A stretch of DNA of 64,000 nt from Stercorarius parasiticus (lineage: Eukaryota > Chordata > Aves > Charadriiformes > Stercorariidae), in the NCBI GenBank assembly GCA_013396915.1, contig VWZL01002554.1:575176-639175 (forward strand). Reading direction: 5' to 3'. The notes beneath the pieces are model-generated. The model saw only the letters and a program-made list of their open reading frames with translations, made no database searches and had not been told where the DNA came from. This document shows, in pieces, positions 35,936 through 47,500 of the stretch. Numbering within the stretch: the stretch's first letter is position 1; the number at the start of each line of letters is the position of its first letter. The position numbers were made by a program, and so were the translations under genes.

Positions 35936-38109
35936 GAAATGAGTCAATGTAGGCAGTAGCCAGAGCAGCTTCTGGGTTTGGGCCTGCTGAGATATTGCAC
36001 ATTGAGCTCTTGATGGCTAAAATCAGTCTGCGGTAGTACACTTGCTAGAGTAGTACCATTTGGTTTTACTGAAGCTTAATGCTAAACTGCAACTGAAATT
36101 CCTGCTGTAGTTTGGATGTTGCTAACCTTTTGTCCTGTGTGGATTTTCTGGTACCAAGGTCTTCAAGTTTCTCTCTCTTGGCTGGACTTCCCTCAATGGG
36201 AACACTAACATAGCACTCCCATCTTTTCTCTCTGGCCATCTGTTTCCACGACCTTCATAAAAGCCAAACACCTTAAGATCTTCTCTCAACAATGGCCAAG
36301 GTCAAAATTTATTGTGTGGGACTTGTGAACAGACACACAGATTGTATCACTACATAGGCTCCATGTATCACAAAGATTGCTGGAAATTGGGTGAGATGGG
36401 CTATATGTTGCTAAAACATGGAGAAACACTTCTGGGGTTTGCCCCATTATCATTGTTGTAGCCTCTGCACAAAACTGTTATTTCATTCTCTCCACTACGG
36501 CACCAGTTCTTCCTGATGTCTACTCCACCAATAGTCCTGAGAAACAGTAGAAAATGTTCCTCTCTGTGATGTCTGCAGAACGGCTTCCAGATGGAGGGAT
36601 AGGAGCTGCAGAACATAGGCCCCTCTTCCCACGTGTTAAGAGGTACGTTCTGACTCCAGAGAAGTTCCTGAAAACTTTAGCCCAGGTGGGCAAAGGACGC
36701 CAGGCTTTGAATGCAGAAAATTAAGCAAATTAGCAGGGAACAATTGAGTTTATACCTCTACTCCAGTTCTTGAGCTAATGTATAGTCACTTAGACCTCTG
36801 GAAAGTTGATACGGTGTTATTCAAGGTGTACAGAAGAAATTGGTGTTAGGATTTAGTTACTTGTATTGGAATTTTTCTGGTACAGAGAGAGTGGCAGCCT
36901 GATATCCCCTCAAACATGATTTCAGATCCACCACTTCTGTAATGTTCAGGAATAGTGCATATCTTGCATTTGAGTGCAAATTGGCTCTCTGGCATAAATA
37001 AAGATCAAGAAGACAAATTTGTGTCAGGATCTCAGTTTTGAACTGAGTGTGCCATGGTACAGAGACCTTGTGATTTGATTTAGCATTTTCATTTCAGCTT
37101 GAATTGTGTAATAATCAGAACCTGCACAAATTGCTTCTTGGGTATTTCTGTTCTTTATCTTAATTTGTTTCTGTAGGACATTTGATTCCAAGCCCTTCAT
37201 GAAGGGCTGAGAAATCCTCTTGTCACACTCAATAGAAATGTCTACCACAGTGCTAACTTTTCCGTGTAGACTGCAAGACTCTGTCAGCCTGTTTAAGCCC
37301 AGAAAAAGGCTTACTTCACAGACCAGTCTTCTTTAACATAAAGGAGAGTAGAATATGGATTTGAAATACAAGAAAATCTTAAAAAATCCCACCAAATCAA
37401 AGTGCAGTCACATACTCTGCTGATGAGAAGAGTGTAGGAATCTATATTGAGTAGAGTTGTACATAGAGAAGGAAACAAGATTAAACACATAGTACAAATA
37501 AACAACGCAAGTGGCAACTTCTTCTTAAAGCTAAATCTTGGGATTGAAAAAGGTCAAAAATGCCTTAACTCACTGGAGCATGTTTCAGTTACAAAGTTGA
37601 AATGAAACAGGGTTTGAAGTAATCTTTAAAATTGAGAAGGGAATCCCAAAAGTTGAGGGAGTCTCATAGAGTTAAAAGTCATGATTTTGGCAAGAAAAAA
37701 CATGTGTTAATGTCAAAAAGTTTACAAGATGACCATCTGAAAATATTTTGGGTTCAAGAGATCAAAACAGCTTGCTTGGCTTGCACCTTGAAAGAAATAA
37801 ACAAACAAAAAATATGTTTAGAAACACAAATTGTTTAATTGTTTGAAGTGAATAGGCTTTCCTTACACACGGTTTGAATTTAATTGATTGGACTTATTCA
37901 AAACCTTTTCAGGAGTTTGGGAAGACTGGATTGTATGGTATGGTTGTTACAAAGTGAGAATCTCATCTGATTGCTAGATACTAGCAAGTCAATGACCTGT
38001 AGGATAATATCATTCCAGTGGAATCATAAGAACTAATAATGTTGTCCAAAGGATGTGAGGGACAAGTATTTAAAAGCCTTGGAAGTCCTTTTTGTTTGAC
38101 AATACAGGC
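35936..38109. other. Noncoding DNA, nothing distinct
   Basis: No gene or clear repeat is seen. Confidence 0.4.
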
Positions 38110-38205
38110 ATCTGAATTTTGCCTAGATGGTCAGATCTTCTGTAGTATAGCACCACTGACTAGCGTTATTAGTCTGGATTGCATCACTGTGAGGATCTGG
38201 CCCTT
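38110..38205. repeat. Palindromic repeat fragment ending GATCTGGCCC
   Basis: AGCACCACTGACTAGCGTTA, then AGTCTGGATTGCATCACTGTG and GGATCTGGCCCTTAA (in part) follow the order of the amniote repeat GTAACTCCACTGACTTCAATGGAGTTA...CTGGATTTACACCAGTGT...AGAATCTGGCCC. It is strongly diverged. Confidence 0.5.
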
Positions 38206-38639
38206 AACTGAAAATGTTCCAATGCTTTGTGAAATTATATCATTCAGTGAAAAAAACCAACAAAGCTTGATTGTCAGCACGTGTCATGCAGGAATTTTTT
38301 TATGGTTTGATGCCAGTGCACTTTTTCACCCATTCTGAGATTGACAAATTTATTTCTTCATGAGAAATTTTAAAAAAACCTCTCCTCTCCTACCTCCTAC
38401 CCACCTTTGCTCTTCTCCCAGCTGTCATCACTGCTTACAGTTTGAGTAAGCAAAAATATATATTTACAAGTACAGTTTACTGCTGTGTTTGCTGGTATAG
38501 ACTGCCTGAGGGCATGTCTGTGAGTTGAGCACCCAGCTACATACATAAATATACCCCCTTCCCTTGTCAGCCTTTCCCCTCCCCTGCCTTGTTTTCTTAA
38601 GCCATGTGTTAAATCTTTTCTGTCGGATTCTGAGCTTTG

Positions 38640-39060
38640 TGGAATGGCGACTGACGTCTTACTTCATGCCTGTACGTGAGCTCTGACAGATCTCAAGCGC
38701 TAAGCGTGAGGATCCCATCACTCCTGAGCAGGAAAGGCCAAACCTCCTGTCTTTATCAAACACCGCTGTGGCCTCTCTCCTGCTCTGTGAACCTACACGC
38801 TGGATTAACTGAGGTCACGGAGCAGGAGAAATGTCATGTGCCTGCGTTGCAGCTGAGTATTTCACCTCATGGGGTTGCGTGTGAAAGCAGCCTTAGGAGA
38901 AGATTTTATTTTCAGCTGCAGCCTCGTGCTATGGCCCTTCTCCTGACTGGACATGTGCCCATCGGACAATCCCAGAGCATCTTGGTTGCCTGCCAGCCCC
39001 AGATGCCAGAAGCATGTCCCCACTTCCTCTCCCCTTACATGATTAAGTCTGCAGGGTCTC
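38640..39060. promoter_or_regulatory. GC/CpG-enriched block, candidate regulatory DNA
   Basis: This roughly 420-bp block is visibly more GC-rich than its surroundings and has about a dozen CpG sites, five of them between 38648 and 38706. A CRE-like TGACGTCT sits at 38652-38659. A 131-codon plus frame starting with GTG crosses it but has no recognisable domain, so coding is unlikely. No repeat family is recognised. The block lies about 21.5 kb upstream of the NTF3 coding exon, so it could be an enhancer or an alternative promoter; this is inference only. Confidence 0.25.
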
Positions 39061-39094
39061 ATTCACTATAACTCAGAAAAGTTGCGTCTTACGC

Positions 39095-39172
39095 AGTCTT
39101 GGGGCAGTGAGGCCAGATCCTGATGAAGGCCTCCAGATGTTATTGCAATAACAATAATAATTAAAAATCGAC
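39095..39172 (+). repeat. Tail of an old repeat ending in AATAATAATT
   Basis: GGCCTCCAGATGTTATTGCA followed by ATAACAATAATAATTAAAA matches the recurrent amniote repeat ending CTAGGCGCTATTGCAATACAAATAATAAATAATAAT (quoted in part). Only the 3' tail is legible. Confidence 0.45.
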
Positions 39173-39394
39173 TGCAACTAACTGAATAATGTACAATAAA
39201 TTTAAAATCTGGCTTTTCATACAGTTTTAGAAAAATATTACAAATATCTACAGTCTTATCAGAACTAGGCTTCGGCATCATGCACATCATCTGTGGCTTT
39301 CTGAACGCGCATGACTTCAAGTACTGCTGAGGCCAACTGAAAGCTGACAGTTCCCAGAAATTTTGCAGGATTTCTTATCAATGTTCAACTAGTC

Positions 39395-39840
39395 AGAAAG
39401 GAGTGTCCGGTGGTTAAGGTCACTAACCTGTGTTCAGTCGTAACTCCCCTGGGAATTGCCTTTATAAGTTTGGGAAAGACATTAAGGACTTGTTTACGCT
39501 GCTAAAATTAACTTGGTTTTTTTACTGTAGCATTACTGATGAACATGTAGCTGCCACAAAGTTATACCAGTAAAGACAAGACATGTTAGTTTTAGTCAGA
39601 GATTTATTTGCTGAAGTTGACTCTTAGTAGCACAGTTGAAGTCTTTTGTTTGTTTGTTTCACCTTCATTGTGGTTTTGACCTTGGGTAGCTAGAGTGCAT
39701 TTAGTGATTCTGAAGTAAAAGAAGAATGCAGCTTTCTAAAACTACTTTCCTACCTGTGAAATGGGAATGATAGTACTAATTAGTTTTGTCTCAATGATAC
39801 TGTTGAGTACACTGTATAAACTGAGAGACAGTATTTGTTG
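39395..39840 (+). repeat. MIR-like SINE, split by inserted DNA
   Basis: The first part (39395-39483) reads GTGGTTAAGGTCACTAACCTG and ends AAGTTTGGGAAAGACATTAA, like the MIR 5' region GTGGTTAAGAGCACTGACCTG...CCTTGGGCAAGTCACTTAA. The second part (about 39740-39840) reads TTTCCTACCTGTGAAATGGGA and GATAGTACTAAT, like TTTCCTCATCTGTAAAATGGGGATAATAGTACC (each phrase in part). Both halves are in plus orientation and in the right order. About 250 bp of other sequence lies between them, including the inverted-repeat element at 39486-39582. Confidence 0.5.
39486..39582. mobile_element. Candidate MITE-like insertion with terminal inverted repeats
   Basis: The left end GGACTTGTTTACGCTG (39486-39501) and right end CCAGTAAAGACAAGAC (39567-39582) are imperfect inverted repeats. 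Read inward, both give an ACTTGT-TTTAC-CTG pattern. The element is about 97 bp and has no coding capacity. It resembles a reptile/bird repeat with GGGCTTGTCTACACTG ends. It falls between the two halves of a MIR-like SINE, which suggests a later insertion. Confidence 0.45.
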
Positions 39841-41518
39841 TGGAAGCTGCTGTGAGAGATGAAGACAAGTCTTGTACCCAAGGCTCCCTCGATTTATTCA
39901 TGTATGGGCAAAAATACATTTAGATATTTGTCTCATCTGCGCATTTCACTCATCTGTGTCACAAAAACTAAAAATAAAACCTAGGGGAAGCCAGGTTATT
40001 GGTTGCTACTATTTCCTGCCGAATATCTGTAATAAGGGTTTACATAAATATAGCTATAAATTATATTGCTAGATGAGACCTGGTAGACTCAAGATTGATG
40101 TAAACAGTGGTCAGCTGGTCTGTGGGTAGCCTGAACAGTGCTTTGGAAAGGTGTGAACATACTCACCCGTCACCTCCAGGGGAATAATAACAGTGTTTTT
40201 TGCTGATGGTACGGTAGTTCATGTATTTGGGCTTATGCAAACCATGGTACTGATTTTGCTAATAAAAGTTATCTGGTTGCTACTTCTTGATCACAAATCC
40301 TTATTTGGTATATAAGGCCAGGTAGAATCAATTTCAGCTAAATCAAAATATGACCATCTTAACTCTCAAGTAGTGTTTACATGACCATGTGTAAACACTG
40401 GAAACAATGTGTATTGACTCCTGTTTGTTATCAATGAGAAAATGCTTGTGGTGATTACAATAATGTCAGTGAAGTTTTCTTGTGGATCTGCACCTTCTAC
40501 ACATAGGGAAACCTCACAGTGATGACTTAGCCAAAATGTGAGTTCAAGAAAGAACTTAAAGATGTTCAATTCCTTCCAATGAGTCATCACCTCTGGGAAC
40601 AAAGACAAAAACCAGCATCATGGGTAGAATTTTTAAACTTGTCTAAAGGCGCTCACTCCTTTGGTTGCCAAAAGTGTTTTGGTGCCTTCGCAGATCTCTG
40701 AATGGATTACCAAAGAGCTCTGTGTCCAGGAAGTGACAATAACTTTAGCACTCCTATCCTTTGACGACCTTTGAAAATAGGCTCAGCATTTTTAAACAGT
40801 ATAGATATTTGAGGAGTATTAATGATCACTGTGCCTCTTCGCTCTGAATCTACCATCTGGAAAAGTCCTGCTACTGTGTTGTCTAAGACGCAGCTTTCCT
40901 GGAATGCGGAATTGATAAAAACTGGAATCCGGTATGATATTCGCTACACAGATAAACTGTAGCACTGTGAGATTTAGCACATGAAGTTTGTGTAGAACTA
41001 CCTTCTGCTGATAATTTTGTTCTCCAAAAAACAAACATGCTTCTTGGTTAGTGTGTAGAATCACTGCAATATGTTTCAAAAAGTCCTTTCCTCCAATTTT
41101 CACACTAAATTCATGTGAGAAAGCATAGAAGTGTCTTCCAGTTGCTAAAATTGAAGTATATTAGTGAAAAAAAAAGGTATCACCCTAAAAAAGGGACACG
41201 CAGAAGTGTATTGCAAGTATGAATAGTGTTAAGTGGTCATAGTATCACTTGTCCCAAAGGCAGACTGTCCTTGTTCTTATTTCACACAAGATACGTGACA
41301 TAATCAAAGACTGTGATCCTGTGCTTTTCTTAATCTTTTATGCCTTTTGTATTGGTGATTGGTTTGTAATCTGACAGCCAGAAACATGGACCATAAAATG
41401 AATACAGTTCATGCAAAAAGAATTCCAATTAATGAATATCCATGCACTTTGTTAATATGCTTTTAGCTATTCTCGGGCTTCTAAGCTAATAGCTGTAATA
41501 CTGTGTGTAACACGTTTC
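39841..41518. other. Noncoding DNA, nothing distinct
   Basis: No gene or clear repeat is seen. Confidence 0.4.
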
Positions 41519-41590
41519 AGGACCAATCTAGCTCCAAAAGAAGTCAGTGGGAGTCTGTCTGTCTCCTTTTGGTGAGATGGAATTGGACTG
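41519..41590. repeat. Palindromic repeat with GGACCAATCT arm
   Basis: AGGACCAATCTAGCTCC on the left pairs with GAGATGGAATTGGACT on the right. The middle contains GAAGTCAGTGGGAGT, the CAATGGGAG-type core seen in the other palindromic repeats of the window. About 70 bp, diverged. Confidence 0.55.
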
Positions 41591-44500
41591 ATAAAGCTGT
41601 GAGAAACACTGTGTAAATCTTTGTGAATACTTACTCAAAATTACTTAATGAGTCAGGATGAAAATACATGATCCTTCTGGTATTCCTTAATCCTTCAAAT
41701 TTTCAGTAATACAGTATGTCAAGATACTGGAGACCAGAGTTTATCCTCTAAATCCACTATACCCACAGCTATACCAAACAGTGGGGGCTGACATCTCTTT
41801 ACATCATCCATCTAAGTACTGTGTCAAAGAGATGTTAGTTCTGGGAGTCGAAGAGTGAAGTCACTCATGGCTCCTCCACCCTTTTGGTTCCTGATACTCC
41901 CAGAAATAACTACATCCAAGATGGTATGGATCACCAGTTTGTGAATAAGTTAACTGTCTAGTGTGGTCTTCTGCATACCACGTTCATCCAAATCCTTAGG
42001 CTCTAGCTCTAACTTTTGGTTCTTTCAAATACACACACATTGCCTTCACATCATTCCTACCTTGAAAGCCTGGGAAGCCTGGGGATGTATCTAAATGTAA
42101 AATCTTGATGGTCTGTCAATACATGAACACGCTCTTGATGTCTCTGCCTTTCCTCTCTAAAACACCACTTTTTTCTTTTTTTTCCAGAGTTAACAGACTG
42201 TAACTTTGTTTTCTAGTATTCTTCCATTAAAATGGCAACTTTATGACTGTCTTTCACTCCTATTGGAGCTTGACCGTCTGCTGCAACGTCTGACTGGTGG
42301 CTGACCCACTTTTCATCCTTAAATCATGCAGCAGGGACTTGTGAAATAACTAATCGGAGTCTCATTTTCTTGACAGCCTTTAGTTGTGACTAAACCATCA
42401 CAGCAGTGCAAGAAACAGTGTGGCACAGCAAGAAAAATGCTGCTTTATAGTTGAACTATCTGGAAAACACGGACCTCAACAGACGCGAGTAAAAGTTTTC
42501 TTTAAAAAGAAACACACAAGTCACTCCAGTTATCTTTCAAAATAGTTCTCTGAGTAAGAAAAGACAGCCTTGCAAAGCTCAAAGAAAATAAGAGGAGCTA
42601 AGTAAAAATGAAGTTAATTGAAGATGAGTACTGAAGAAACCCAGTACAAACAAAACAAAGAGAGATGTAATTCTGCCATAAATAGATCATGCTAATTACC
42701 TATGTATAATATTTTAGACTTAACAATAAAGGACATTCATCCAAATGCAAGCAGTCATAACAACTGGTAACATTTTCATTAAAAACAGACTAAGTCTTGT
42801 CTTCATGTCAAGCCCATTATGCTGCAAAAGTGTAATTAAATGAATCTCAGCAACTCTATACCTCTTCATTTTTTTGGACTGGTGCTATTTAATAAGCCAG
42901 CGTCATTGCAACTGTTTCATGTTTTTAAAAACACAAAGCCAAACTGCTAAAGGAGAAAGTCTTTCTTAGAAACAATTCTTCAGTATTAATTTTTAGTTGC
43001 AAATTCCGTTTTCCAGGATTTACTCTGTGTGTAGGGGTGTGGGCTGCTTTTTGCTGTTGTTACATAGAGTATGGAAGAAGAGACTATTAACAGAGAGAGT
43101 CTGAGCATTTCCAAATTTCACATGCAGCTTCATCTTTATGCTATACTCAGAAAGAAGTGAGACGAAACAGATTTAGTTGCCTTAACTCCTACCTTTTCAA
43201 AGGGAATACAAATGCTCCTTGTTTTCTAAAGATTCATATTATCAACAACGATTACCAATCTTCTATTTTATTTTTCATGAAAAGTGATTGTAAAAGGGTG
43301 GGCGAAATATCACAACGATCCTGTTCTCATGTATCAGCTCTGGGATTGAACAGAGTTTGCACCTTCTAAAGTGATTCCATCTTAGAGCCGAAGGCTGCAT
43401 TGTCTGGGAAGACCACAACACAAGGGACTGTAGAAGTTTCTCTCAATGTTGGCAAATCTTCAGTTTTCTCATTTATTTTTTGGTTTTTTTTACATTGCCT
43501 TAGTTTGACTCCAGTTGGCACACCAAGAGATTACAGGCATCAAGTTTCGCCTCACAAATTGTAATAGCCATAAGGACTGTATTTAATGAAGTGACTCCCA
43601 CCTCAACAGAATGAGACTGCTTTTACTATATTATTATGATAATCAACAATTAAGTCGGCATTTGCCAGCCATAACCACAGATGTCTTCTTTGAAGTGTGG
43701 GAAAAACAGCACTAATGTCAAATACCACAGTGTGGGAACACTTGGCATACACAACCAGCATAAGAAAATCGAGCATTTGGCTGTGCTCCTGGAAGATACT
43801 GTGATTGAAGTGACATAAATATATAATTAGGAGAATCCGTACATCAACAAGAGCTGCACCCATGTTATTGTAAAAGTCATGGGGAATTCACAGTATTTTT
43901 TGTTGTTCTTCACCTGTTCTGCCATGGAGGTATCTGAGACAAACACATATCCGACTCTGATTTTAAGAAGGCTTTTGAGGGGCCCTCCTTTAGCTTTGAG
44001 CTCTACATGTACAATAAGCAGACCCTCCACAGCAATGCCTTTGAGCAATGAACCACCTTTAAATCACGGTCCAGTAGTAGTGTTCATATTTGGCTAGTAT
44101 ATGTCTTGCTCAGTTCCAGTACAGTAAGTTCAATAGGCTTGGAGCTGAACTGCAGTACAGCCATTAATCAAAAACCCTATAAAATCGAGTTCCAGGAATT
44201 TATAAATACATAATACAAATATGAGCTGTGGGATTTTTTCTGTAAACACTCCATCTCAGCAATACTTCATGTCTCCCCAAGCACCATAACTTCACCAGCT
44301 AGTGTAGCTTGTTCTGCCTCTTGATTTCAGTCTGCTTCAAACAGTGTCATCTTGCTTTGTACGCCTGCATTTCAGTTCACAGTCGTTGTGAAGGGGAGAG
44401 AGGAAGAAAACTGTCATCACCACAGAAGCCTACATAGTTTTTGACATGGGAGAAGCAGGGCATGACCCCATAGGTCTGTGATCAACTGCTTGCATTATTT

Positions 44501-47500
44501 CTGGAATAAGGTAGACAGGACAGGATCCCTCCTACCCACATGGCAGCAGTCTGTCCACGAAACATCGGAAGTTCAGTATAACTCCAAAGTCCACCACGAT
44601 CCTTAGGAATCTCTCTGTTAACTTGATTTGTATTGGTCTATGGGGTCCTAATGTTTTCACTTTAAGAGTGGGCAGAAAAAAATTGATTACTTTTTCTTTG
44701 CTTTGCTTTCTCTGAGGGAATGTTCTCTCTGTCTATGCTTTCCTTTTATAGGAAAAGTCCCTTACCTCTCCTTCACTGCTACTCTGCATTAAACCCCCCA
44801 TTTTTAGCTGTCATAGAGAGAAGTCTGACACTGGAAAGTATTTCTATTGGTTCCATCTCCTGCTGAGACCACTTGACCTGACCTTCTGAAATGCTGCTAA
44901 GTGATTATTTTGGAGAGGGCTGAAAATGGAGATCACTTTCTGTGCCTTCCAGGAGTCACCCGCAACGGACTTTCCCAGTGAATTAATTTGCTTTCATGTA
45001 CTCTGCAATGCTTTGTTTTGTCTTGTCTTGGGCCAGACTACACTGTGATGGCATAAGCACATGTCAGTCTCTGACTCAAAAACTCTTGTAAAGTGGAAAG
45101 ACTTAAGTTTTCTTGTAGGTGTTTGAGTTTTTTATTTTTTGCTTTTAGTTCGGCATGAAAGCACATCTCAGTAATTCATAAAGCACTGAAGATATTCATT
45201 GTGGCCTAAGTAAATGGAAGTAATGTTTAATTTTTCATTTTTAAGTGGTGATGCAGAACATAATACTGCATATTCAGTTTACAAGGCTCCCACCACTAGC
45301 ATTTGGACTCGGTTTTAAACTTATAAATCATATGCTAAGTATAGTGCTTGTTTGCGTCTGTTAAATATTTCCTTCTCGTTTGTTCTTATCAACATCCAGT
45401 AATGATATATACATATGTCATGCAAGACAGTAAATATGCAGAAGTTCCAAGGAAAAGTTCAGTGCCATATCTCTGCTGATTAATGCGTAAATGTTTGAAA
45501 CTAGTATAAAAGCTAGAACAGTGATAACCTTTAGCATAGTCTGGAGGAATGAATACAGCAGATAAGTGTGCTCCTATGGAAAGTGCCACAGCAAAACTTA
45601 TATGCCACCCAGCCTCCATTTCAAGGACTCTGGACAACTGTGTTCCCTAGTCTTGTTCATTCCCAGGTGTATTTCACTCAGTCTGGGAGGCAGGAAATTG
45701 CATTTTCATCGTTATTCTACTGCCAGCTGTAAGCTAAACCCATGCTTGAAGGCTGTAGCAACAAATCCATTAAGTACAGGAACTTCCTGCCACTGTGCTC
45801 GTCAGTCATTTTAACTCTGTGCCTCTGTTTTCCACAGTTGTGGAAAACATGGATGAGGAGCCTCGCCTACATGATGTAACTGTGAGACGTAGCAGGCAAG
45901 GCTTTGCACAATGCTGTTGGTACTAACACTACCAAAGCGTTAAGAAATGCAGAGAACCTCAAATGCATACCTGAGGATGAAGCTGAACTTTGCAATTGAG
46001 AATAAGAGATCATAAAATGCAGAAAAATATATTAATGACCTGTCCAGCAAACCTGTGTATCTTTGGAAACAAATCCTGTTACTAATATGGGCTGGCTACA
46101 GACTAAGACCTGTACTTATACCTGTGTATGGCTGTTTTATGAGGAAAAAAATAAGATATGAGCCAAGAAAACATGATAATCAGTGTAGATATTTCCAGAA
46201 GCCTCTCAACACAGGAGACAGTTTAGTAAAGACCATTTGCCTTGTAACCGTCACAGGGAGCTAGGGGCTTTACTCAGGTGCTCATCCAGTAGCATCTATT
46301 TCCATTTGACATGTCCAAAGCAATTTTGCATAACCTCCAATAAGGCACATTGCTCTAGAAGGGCATGGGTCTTTGGTAAACTAGGACAAGCTTTGTGTGG
46401 ATGTTTCAGGCATCTCAAAAGGCTCTTAAGACATTCAGAAAAGTTAATTTGTCCCTGCCTGTTTATCAAAAGGAATCTCAGTGAGTTTGCAACAAGAAGT
46501 CTGTATCTAATCTTCGTGCTTTACGGTTCGATGGCATATGTGTATGGCTTTGACAAGGTATTTTACATAAGAGAAGTCATAGTTCATGTTTTCCAGATCT
46601 TGCCATGTAGGTCTCCCCCACTGATGATGAGCTCAAATTGCCAGAAGAGATTTTTGACCCTCTTACGTGACAGCGAAGCAAGATTAGTACTGCTTGGCTG
46701 AAGGATCAGGCAGGCACAGGATGTCCTTCTAACAGCTATGGATGCTACAGCACAGCAACAGATTGCTTAGAAAACATGTACTGTTTTCATCACTGGAGGC
46801 CATTGAGAACAGGATAAATAAATGGATATTTATTTACAGGGAAGAGTCTGTGAGCAAGAGAATGGTGATCTCTTCATGTCCATTTATGAGTCTGCGTGAT
46901 TTTCTTGACTGGATCTTTTTGAGAAATCTAGGGCTGCTTCAAGAGGAGAGAGTGTCTCATGTATGAGAATGTGTTTGCGTATTTTTGGTAATAGATGACA
47001 CAACTTGCACAGAGATGCTGTGATATGTTATTTCAAGTCATGCATAAATGTCTATTTCTGAATTCATTGTCTTTGTAAACTCACTGGGAAGGAAAAGATC
47101 CTAAAAAAAAAAAAAAGCTGGCAACCAAAACAACCAGTTCAAGTTTGATGGATTTCCTAAACTGTAGGAAATGAAAACAACACCTTAGGCTTCATTAGGC
47201 TACAAGGTATGCACGGATCTGCTATGTTAATGATATAATACATGCCTGTGTGCATCTGTTTATTGAGAAGAGGCTACTGAGACTGTGAAGGAATGCCCCT
47301 GTGTTGCCCCTTGCAGGTGTCAGCCTTAGGGTAAAGGTAAATAGGAGGCAGGAAAGGTTATGTCCGTGGTGCATACAGCACTAAGGGGACACTATACTTC
47401 AGCGTGCTCTGGCAAGGCTGGGGGAAACTAGTTCAGCATTTATATATTTATGCATCATTGTGTAAGAAAAGCCCAAGATAACGTACTCATTCTGTACCCA

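Noticed and set aside
43603..43863. Minus-strand ATG frame of 86 codons
   Set aside because: Smooth composition drew attention, but no domain, acceptor/donor pair or polyadenylation signal fits.
46237..46701. Long plus-strand open frame (154 codons)
   Set aside because: It begins with TTG, has no recognisable domain, and its composition matches chance frames. No splice or polyadenylation context supports it.
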